From Alkaliphilus metalliredigens QYMF (GTDB lineage Bacteria > Bacillota > Clostridia > Peptostreptococcales > Natronincolaceae), in the NCBI RefSeq assembly GCF_000016985.1, contig NC_009633.1:2399539-2463538 (forward strand): a stretch of DNA of 64,000 nucleotides, given 5' to 3'. The first letter of the stretch is position 1, and each line of letters begins with the position of its first letter. The notes beneath the pieces were generated by a model that worked only from the letters and a program-made list of their open reading frames with translations, ran no database searches and had not been told where the DNA came from. Shown in pieces: positions 59,199-64,000 of this stretch. Made by a program: the position numbers and the translations under genes.

Positions 59199-59682
59199 TA
59201 AATTGTTCATCTCCTTTATATCTAGCTACAAAATAAGTTAATTCATTAGAAAGCGCTTCTACTATGTATTTGTCATATTCTTTTTGCAGCAAAAGATAAT
59301 ATAATTTTTTCTTGATAGTACTACTATTATATGTAGAAGATAGTAATTTTTTACATTTTTTTATTGTCTTTTTGTCTTTACTGTTTAGTATCTGACTACA
59401 ATTTGAAAATATTTCTAAATTAGTATTGATTTGATTTCTAAGTTCTATTTTGATATCATCAGCAACTTCTAATTTGAAAAGACATTCTTCAAGGCTATTT
59501 AATAAATCATTTTTATTTTTATTGAAATTTTGCATGTTTTGAAATTTAATAACCTTGCTATCTATTTTTCGAGAAATTATGATTAACCATACTGAAAGCG
59601 ATAATCCTAATATGCTACTAAAGGATGCTAACGCAATAGTTACTTCATTTTCTGCAATTGACAATATGGAGTCCACAAACAT
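59191..59682 (-). CDS. Uncharacterised protein with N-terminal membrane helix
   Basis: This 163-residue protein has one membrane helix (residues about 16-37, ALASFSSILGLSLSVWLII) followed by a charged helical domain. The start is 59682, with aggggggatt upstream. Partner of the downstream gene. Function unknown; a membrane-plus-cytosolic pair is a common design in abortive infection modules, but this is speculation. Confidence 0.55.
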   Translation of the reverse strand: MFVDSILSIAENEVTIALASFSSILGLSLSVWLIIISRKIDSKVIKFQNMQNFNKNKNDLLNSLEECLFKLEVADDIKIELRNQINTNLEIFSNCSQILNSKDKKTIKKCKKLLSSTYNSSTIKKKLYYLLLQKEYDKYIVEALSNELTYFVARYKGDEQFNG

Positions 59683-59900
59683 AAGTATAAAATCCCCCCT
59701 TTGTAGATTAAAGTACGTGCTACTTGTGTAGTTACTGTCTTATAATATTTCCTGCGAATTGTATTCTAAGGAAAACAGAATGTATTCATTTATATATAAA
59801 ATAGTAAATTGGATAAACTCTCGATGGTGTTTTCTTGTCCTACTGCTGAAGCTACATATCGATCTTAATCATCAAATTATAATTATATTGTTTTATTCAT

Positions 59901-60455
59901 TTAAAGCGACCCAACAGTCATAAATCCATAAGCCTGTCCATTATGATATGAAACCATATCTATATCTTGGCCCCAAATGAGGCTAAGTCTATATTTCATA
60001 AACTCTGGTGTTACAAAGAATACATCAGCCAACTCATCAATCATTGCATATGTATCGCTAGGAACAGATATATTTTTTATTATATGTATAGGGCAGAGTA
60101 GATACGCAGCCATTCTTTTAGCTTGGTTTTCTTGTTTATCTATAATTGTTGTATTGTCTATTTGATTTCCTAAGTGCAAGAGGGCATGGCAGAATTCTTC
60201 TGCAAGTTCTTGCCGTTCCTCTCTTGGAGGCAGTTGGCTATCAAGTAAAATAATTGCTTTGTTCTTCTTAATAATGGTTTTACTACCTTGGTTTAGATGA
60301 AACACCTTAATATTTCTGTATTGATCAAGTATGCAATATATGTTGGTTTCAAATGAATATTTTATTGTGTGTTTATCTAGAATAAAATTAGCTTTTTCTT
60401 CTAAATAGTTGATATTTGTTTGAGGTAAAATATGTGCTAATACTATTGTGAACAT
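59901..60455 (-). CDS. ImmA/IrrE-type metallopeptidase-like protein
   Basis: This 184-residue protein has the ImmA/IrrE layout. The zinc motif region reads AEEFCHALLHLG, so the usual HExxH is EExxH with Glu replacing the first His. Downstream there is an LxxPxxx helix (LLCPIHI). ImmA proteins inactivate the neighbouring phage/ICE repressor during induction. It lies 11 bases after the repressor gene in the same direction, supporting that role, although metal ligation may be altered. Confidence 0.75.
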   Translation of the reverse strand: MFTIVLAHILPQTNINYLEEKANFILDKHTIKYSFETNIYCILDQYRNIKVFHLNQGSKTIIKKNKAIILLDSQLPPREERQELAEEFCHALLHLGNQIDNTTIIDKQENQAKRMAAYLLCPIHIIKNISVPSDTYAMIDELADVFFVTPEFMKYRLSLIWGQDIDMVSYHNGQAYGFMTVGSL

Positions 60456-60466
60456 CCCCTTTGCAG

Positions 60467-61150
60467 CTATTCTTCATCCTCCCAATTATCAAACTGTTCT
60501 TTTACAAAGTCCCAGGTTTTGAGAAGCTGTTTTATTTTTTTCTTGGGAGCTCCCTTTAAATCGTGAAATAATACACTTATTTCAGGATCTTGTTTTATTT
60601 GTTTTAATATTTCTAACTCCTCAAGAGTGAACTCACTATGGGAAGTACTAAAGTCAGTATGCTTTTTAGGCTTGCTTGATTCATTATCTAGAACAGATAA
60701 GTCAATATAAAGCTCATCTGTTTTTTTGTCATGGGTTATTTTGTTTATGAAGTTTTGTAGAAATTGAGCTCGTTCTTTTTCATTTAATAAGTCGTAGAAA
60801 CTTTTGATAGAAGGAAGGTTTTTATATTGTGATTTGTCTATTATCTCTTCTATACTTTCAAGAATTAAAGGTATAAACGAATCAAGCTTGTCTAAGTTTT
60901 CTTCGGTAATAGTATAAACATCTAGATGACCAGCAGCGATCATTAGTTCTTCATACTTTACATTGTTGTGCGCTTTAGTAGCTAACTTCTTTAAAATTTC
61001 GGGAGATGGTGGGTTTTTCCGTGTTTTATTGATTAATCTAGATAGATACCCAGCATCTACACCAGATGATAGGGCGTATTGATTTAATGATCTTTCTCCC
61101 TTGGCTTTTGTAAGTAAATTGGAAAGTTGTTCTTTGTCAAAAAGGTTCAT
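60467..61150 (-). CDS. Cro/C1-type lysogeny repressor
   Basis: This 227-residue protein starts at the ATG with complement 61148-61150 after aaggaggg. The N-terminal helix-turn-helix (LNQYALSSGVDAGYLSRLIN) is followed by PPSPEILKKLATKA, then an extended C-terminal domain without a LexA-type Ser-Lys protease signature. With ImmA-like protein next to it and divergent cro-like genes, it is the likely repressor, relieved by ImmA-type action. Confidence 0.8.
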   Translation of the reverse strand: MNLFDKEQLSNLLTKAKGERSLNQYALSSGVDAGYLSRLINKTRKNPPSPEILKKLATKAHNNVKYEELMIAAGHLDVYTITEENLDKLDSFIPLILESIEEIIDKSQYKNLPSIKSFYDLLNEKERAQFLQNFINKITHDKKTDELYIDLSVLDNESSKPKKHTDFSTSHSEFTLEELEILKQIKQDPEISVLFHDLKGAPKKKIKQLLKTWDFVKEQFDNWEDEE

Positions 61151-61184
61151 TGGATTCCCTCCTTCATATATCATTTTATTTTAA

Positions 61185-61204
61185 TTATTGCCTGTAGGCA
61201 ATAA
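61185..61204. promoter_or_regulatory. Operator palindrome in the lysogeny control region
   Basis: TTATTGCC and GGCAATAA flank a TGTA spacer; arms are perfect. It lies 35 bases upstream of the repressor start and about 40 bases before the rightward promoter, a natural repressor operator. Confidence 0.6.
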
Positions 61205-61240
61205 CATTTTACTAAAAGAAAATTTTGTACAAAAAAAGTA

Positions 61241-61290
61241 TTGCATGCAAACAACGAATATGCTATATTGTACATAAACAATATTGTTTA
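61241..61290 (+). promoter_or_regulatory. Rightward early promoter with a second palindrome
   Basis: TTGCAT (61241-61246), a 17-base spacer and TATATT (61264-61269) form a promoter. Just downstream is the perfect 16-base palindrome taaacaatattgttta (61275-61290), a likely operator covering the transcription start. Confidence 0.6.
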
Positions 61291-61312
61291 CAAACAAACA
61301 AGAGGTGATTTG

Positions 61313-61534
61313 ATGAAGGTGAATATGCAAGCTTTACAAACATTGATTAACGAAAAACAATGGACAATCTATAAGTTATCTCAAGTTATGGGATTAGATT
61401 ATTCATATGTTTACAGGGTTTTCAATGAACAATCTAGACCAGGCTACAAGTTTATAGAAAAATTATTGAATATGTGCAATAAATTAGGTTTAGATCCAAA
61501 CGATTATATTTTTTTTACACACCATTGTCTGTAA
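61313..61534 (+). CDS. Cro-like helix-turn-helix protein
   Basis: This 73-residue protein starts at ATG 61313 after agaggtg. WTIYKLSQVMGLDYSYVYRVF forms the HTH. It is the first gene from the rightward promoter and probably plays a Cro-like role. Confidence 0.7.
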   Translation: MKVNMQALQTLINEKQWTIYKLSQVMGLDYSYVYRVFNEQSRPGYKFIEKLLNMCNKLGLDPNDYIFFTHHCL

Positions 61535-61602
61535 ACAATTGCGTGTGAATTATTAATATCATATTTAGTATGCTAAAATGCAAATTGTTAGGAGGTGACA
61601 AA

Positions 61603-61836
61603 GTGAAAATATATGTTAAAAACAAGAATTCATTGTCATTATTACTACTTAAACTAGGATATTCTCAGAGATCTTTCGGTAGAAAAATAAAGATATCTGG
61701 AGGATATATGAATCAAATTATAAAAGGAGTGAGAAATCCAAGTGCTAAAGTAGCTAAAAACATTTGTGAAGGCTTAGAAACGTCATTTGATGAAATTTTC
61801 TTCGTAGGCAATGATTACAAAAGTAATGCAACGTAG
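61603..61836 (+). CDS. Small XRE-family regulator
   Basis: This 77-residue protein starts at GTG 61603 after aggaggtg. The HTH is YSQRSFGRKIKISGGYMNQII, followed by a GLETSFDEIFF end typical of XRE phage regulators. Confidence 0.7.
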   Translation: MKIYVKNKNSLSLLLLKLGYSQRSFGRKIKISGGYMNQIIKGVRNPSAKVAKNICEGLETSFDEIFFVGNDYKSNAT

Positions 61837-61898
61837 TTTCACTTAAAATGAGACAAGCTTATAGAAGTTCTCTAAATAAGCTAAAAGGGAGTGGATTA

Positions 61899-62276
61899 AT
61901 GTTTCAGAAAGAAGTTTTTAAAGAACTTATTCAAAAAAGCATTGGAGATGCAAACATAACTAAATTCTCAAAATTTAGCGGTGTTAATAGAACTTATTTA
62001 TCAAAATTTTTAAACACAAAACTTCATAGTCCTCCCTCTCCTAATGTTATTAAAAGGATAGCTGAATCATCTCAAGCTAGAGTGTCTTATGAAGAACTTA
62101 TGGAGGCTGGGGGGTATTTAGAAGTAAATATCAACACATTATTGACATCACAGGAATTATGGATTCTAAAAAGTTGTTTATCATGGTATATGCAATCGCG
62201 TAAGTGCACAGATCAAGAAGCATCCAAAGAAATGAATCATTTAATAGATAAAATGAACAAATTATGTGATGAATAG
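61899..62276 (+). CDS. XRE-family regulator, related to the repressor
   Basis: This 125-residue protein starts at ATG 61899 after aagggag. Its N-terminal part (VNRTYLSKFLNTKLHSPPSPNV) and a SYEELMEAGGYLEV segment parallel the lysogeny repressor at 60467 (YLSRLINK, PPSPEI, YEELMIAAGHLDVY), suggesting a shared ancestor. Confidence 0.7.
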   Translation: MFQKEVFKELIQKSIGDANITKFSKFSGVNRTYLSKFLNTKLHSPPSPNVIKRIAESSQARVSYEELMEAGGYLEVNINTLLTSQELWILKSCLSWYMQSRKCTDQEASKEMNHLIDKMNKLCDE

Positions 62277-62319
62277 TACAATCCATTAATTACATAAATT
62301 TTACTATGGGGGTGGTGGT

Positions 62320-62499
62320 ATGAAAACAAGAATTACAGTTGGTGGAGTCCCATGGGAAGAGCTAACGGAAGATCATCAACAAAGGGTTAAAGATTTTGTC
62401 ACAGGACATGTTAGACGTATTGTATCAGAAGAAGTAAACAGCATGATTGAAAAAGGCAAATCAATGGAAGAGATTAAGAGGTTCTTAAAAATCAACTAA
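62320..62499 (+). CDS. Small phage protein (59 residues)
   Basis: An ATG at 62320 follows gggggtggtgg. The product begins MKTRITVGGVPWEEL and has a helical, charged C terminus. Similar short ORFs occur in early regions of clostridial phages. Function unknown. Confidence 0.55.
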   Translation: MKTRITVGGVPWEELTEDHQQRVKDFVTGHVRRIVSEEVNSMIEKGKSMEEIKRFLKIN

Positions 62500-62570
62500 T
62501 CGTAGGATGATAGCATTTTAACTATATAAATCTTTTTTAAAAAGATGAAAATTAGAAGGGAGGAACAACT

Positions 62571-62669
62571 TTGGTCAAGCTATTCCTAAGGATGATAAGT
62601 AATAGAAAATACAAAAGCAAGACTGTTTCAGATAAGATGATAAGAATGTGTTTAGGAAAGAGATATTAA
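62571..62669 (+). CDS. Possible 32-residue basic peptide
   Basis: A TTG start follows gggaggaa at 62558-62565. The basic product (MVKLFLRMISNRKYKS...) has no known relatives to me and may be a chance frame. Confidence 0.35.
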   Translation: MVKLFLRMISNRKYKSKTVSDKMIRMCLGKRY

Positions 62670-62762
62670 CTTGATAGCTTCTATATTTATTTTATCACTA
62701 AAAGCACGTACTTAATTTGTAAAATCGGCAAGTTGACAAATTGACAAAAGGAGGGGTTTTGA

Positions 62763-63032
62763 ATGAATAGAGAGATAGGGCAAGTCCTTAGAGAGATCAG
62801 AATCGAGAAGGGGTTAGTCATGCGAGAAATATCTAGTGGGATTCATTTAGATGTGGGCAAGATTAGTAAAATCGAAACCGGAAGAGGGGAGCTGAATGAT
62901 ATGGAAGTACTAGCAAAATGGTCTGAACTTCTAAATTCAAAGGAACCAATGAAGATAGCATGTAAGACATGTCCATTATTTTCAAAGCTATATGGGAACT
63001 ATCAATTCCAGGCAAGTACAATACTAAACTAA
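62763..63032 (+). CDS. XRE-family DNA-binding protein
   Basis: This 89-residue protein starts at ATG 62763 after aaggagggg. The HTH is VMREISSGIHLDVGKISKIETG; the C-terminal part has a CKTC pair. A phage regulator of the early region. Confidence 0.7.
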   Translation: MNREIGQVLREIRIEKGLVMREISSGIHLDVGKISKIETGRGELNDMEVLAKWSELLNSKEPMKIACKTCPLFSKLYGNYQFQASTILN

Positions 63033-63046
63033 GGGGAGGGGAAGTT

Positions 63047-63427
63047 ATGAGAGATTTACTTTACAGAGCATTTAATCCAGAGGAAGGCAAGATGTTTTAC
63101 TTTGATTTAAGGCAGTACATGCAGCTGAGTGAATGCGGACAAGAAGATTTATGTCCATCACTACCAGTTGAAACCTTAGAAAGCTTGATGGAATTTACAG
63201 GACAAGCAGATTTTACAGAGGCAAAGATATTCGAAGAGGACATCATGCAGGGTCCAATAGATAAGGCATTGATTATTGTTAAGTGGGACAAGAGCCAGGG
63301 GCAATGGGTTAGTGTTAACTTAAATAATGGAGACAGCCTTCCACTATGGAGATTGACTAAATCATTTAAAGTGATTGGTAATTCTTACGAATCAAGTTTA
63401 GCAAAGGAATACAAAATCGCAAGATAG
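63047..63427 (+). CDS. YopX-like phage protein
   Basis: This 126-residue protein starts at ATG 63047 after aggggagggg. MRDLLYRAFNPEEGKMFYF and LMEFTGQADFTEAKIFEEDI follow the YopX family pattern (initial RAWDxxxxxM, LMQYTGLKDxxGxEIYEGDI), with divergence. YopX proteins are common in Firmicute phages; function unknown. Confidence 0.65.
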   Translation: MRDLLYRAFNPEEGKMFYFDLRQYMQLSECGQEDLCPSLPVETLESLMEFTGQADFTEAKIFEEDIMQGPIDKALIIVKWDKSQGQWVSVNLNNGDSLPLWRLTKSFKVIGNSYESSLAKEYKIAR

Positions 63428-63438
63428 GGGGAAAGCAA

Positions 63439-63555
63439 ATGAGAACATTTATTTTTACTGGGACTGTGAGAGAGCTAAGAGATTATCTTAAAAAATGGCA
63501 ACAAAATAACCGACCAGCGGGAACTGAATCGGCTATTACATTGGGTTTTAAATAG
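63439..63555 (+). CDS. Small phage protein (38 residues)
   Basis: ATG 63439 follows aggggg and lies 11 bases after the YopX-like gene. The product begins MRTFIFTGTVRELRDYLKKW. Function unknown. Confidence 0.5.
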   Translation: MRTFIFTGTVRELRDYLKKWQQNNRPAGTESAITLGFK

Positions 63556-63627
63556 ACTGTTACTAGTATTATAGCATATTATTCCAACAAAAACACTTAC
63601 AAAATATAAAAAAGGAGAGGATCGAAG

Positions 63628-63954
63628 ATGGCAGGAGATTTTTCAGCTGAGCTTAATCTAGCAACTCTTATTAACGGTGAGCTTAACGATGAATTCAAAT
63701 CACTTTATCAAGATGTACTCAAGTCACTTAAGAAAGGAGAGAAGGGGAAGGTAACAATCAATGTACACATCAATCGTATTCAAGACATGGACACCATGGT
63801 AGGCATAGAGTATGACATCAAGAGTCAAAAACCAACTAGAAGGAAATCTAGTATGGCCGTTATTAAAGATGTTGATGGCCAATTATCACTGATGACAGAT
63901 AGGCCCAAGGAACCACTAGATAATATCACGATGTTAAAGCAAGCTAAAGAATAA
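63628..63954 (+). CDS. Phage early protein, unknown function
   Basis: This 108-residue protein starts at ATG 63628 after aaggagagg. It has a helical N terminus (MAGDFSAELNLATLINGELN), a strand-rich middle (GKVTINVHINRI), and a C-terminal DVDGQLSLMTDRP segment. It recurs in clostridial phage early regions by my impression only; no function is known. Confidence 0.6.
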   Translation: MAGDFSAELNLATLINGELNDEFKSLYQDVLKSLKKGEKGKVTINVHINRIQDMDTMVGIEYDIKSQKPTRRKSSMAVIKDVDGQLSLMTDRPKEPLDNITMLKQAKE

Positions 63955-64000
63955 AAGCAATATATGAAAATGGACAAGCATTACCCAATAAATCAAATGA

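Larger units (their letters stand above)
47530..64000. mobile_element. Integrated element, probable prophage (left part)
   Basis: The element begins at or just left of the recombinase stop codon (47553) and continues past the window edge. Content fits a lysogenic phage: large serine recombinase, cargo genes, ImmA-like protein and repressor opposed to small cro-like genes, YopX-like protein and small early genes. The right attachment site, structural genes and packaging genes are not visible, so an integrative conjugative element remains possible. Confidence 0.7.

Overview
The window comes from a low-GC, spore-forming, amino-acid-fermenting member of the Clostridia. The gene content resembles Alkaliphilus or Clostridium sticklandii-type organisms; this is inferred from content, not from a database match. 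Pointers are a selenocysteine tRNA, SpoIID- and BofC-type sporulation proteins, the SCIFF ranthipeptide locus beside secDF, a Firmicute 6S RNA between aspS and tcdA, and a complete D-ornithine fermentation operon.

Bases 1-35,000 are mostly conserved core chromosome. They hold tRNA-Sec, a divergent TruA paralogue, a Fur-family regulator, ruvCAB, a SpoIID/LytB protein, queA-tgt-yajC, scfA (SCIFF precursor) and scfB (its radical SAM maturase), a gamma carbonic anhydrase, secD-secF, an AarF/UbiB kinase, recJ-apt-rel-dtd-MBL-hemZ, a T-box-controlled hisS-aspS pair, a DUF2325 gene, 6S RNA, tcdA, a split ThrE-type exporter and glyA.

Bases 35,100-44,700 form a catabolic unit. A PAS/AAA+/Fis sigma-54 activator precedes a near-consensus -24/-12 promoter and the operon ord-ortA-ortB-oraS-oraE-mutL-like-orr. 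Together these convert ornithine to D-ornithine, 2,4-diaminopentanoate, 2-amino-4-oxopentanoate, and finally alanine plus acetyl-CoA. Three uncharacterised genes follow, up to about 47.3 kb.

From about 47.5 kb to the right edge lies an integrated mobile element, probably a prophage, whose right end is outside the window. A large serine recombinase sits at its left edge and appears to have split a chromosomal gene just after its start. Next comes a cargo region (49.8-59.7 kb). It contains a zinc-ribbon protein, a protein made of twelve 17-residue repeats between two integron attC-like hairpins, two genes with HEPN-type Rx4H motifs each preceded by a copy of a structured group II intron-like non-coding element, an IetAS-type AAA ATPase plus subtilisin pair, and an unknown two-gene unit with one membrane protein. 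The cargo is followed by a lysogeny switch (ImmA-like protein, repressor, divergent cro-like genes, operator palindromes) and small early phage genes including a YopX-like protein.

The least explained stretch is 50.3-54.7 kb: a cassette-like array with attC-like hairpins, intron-like RNA elements and HEPN-motif genes, and no integron integrase in view. It lies directly upstream of the IetAS pair and looks like a phage-borne defence or cargo island.
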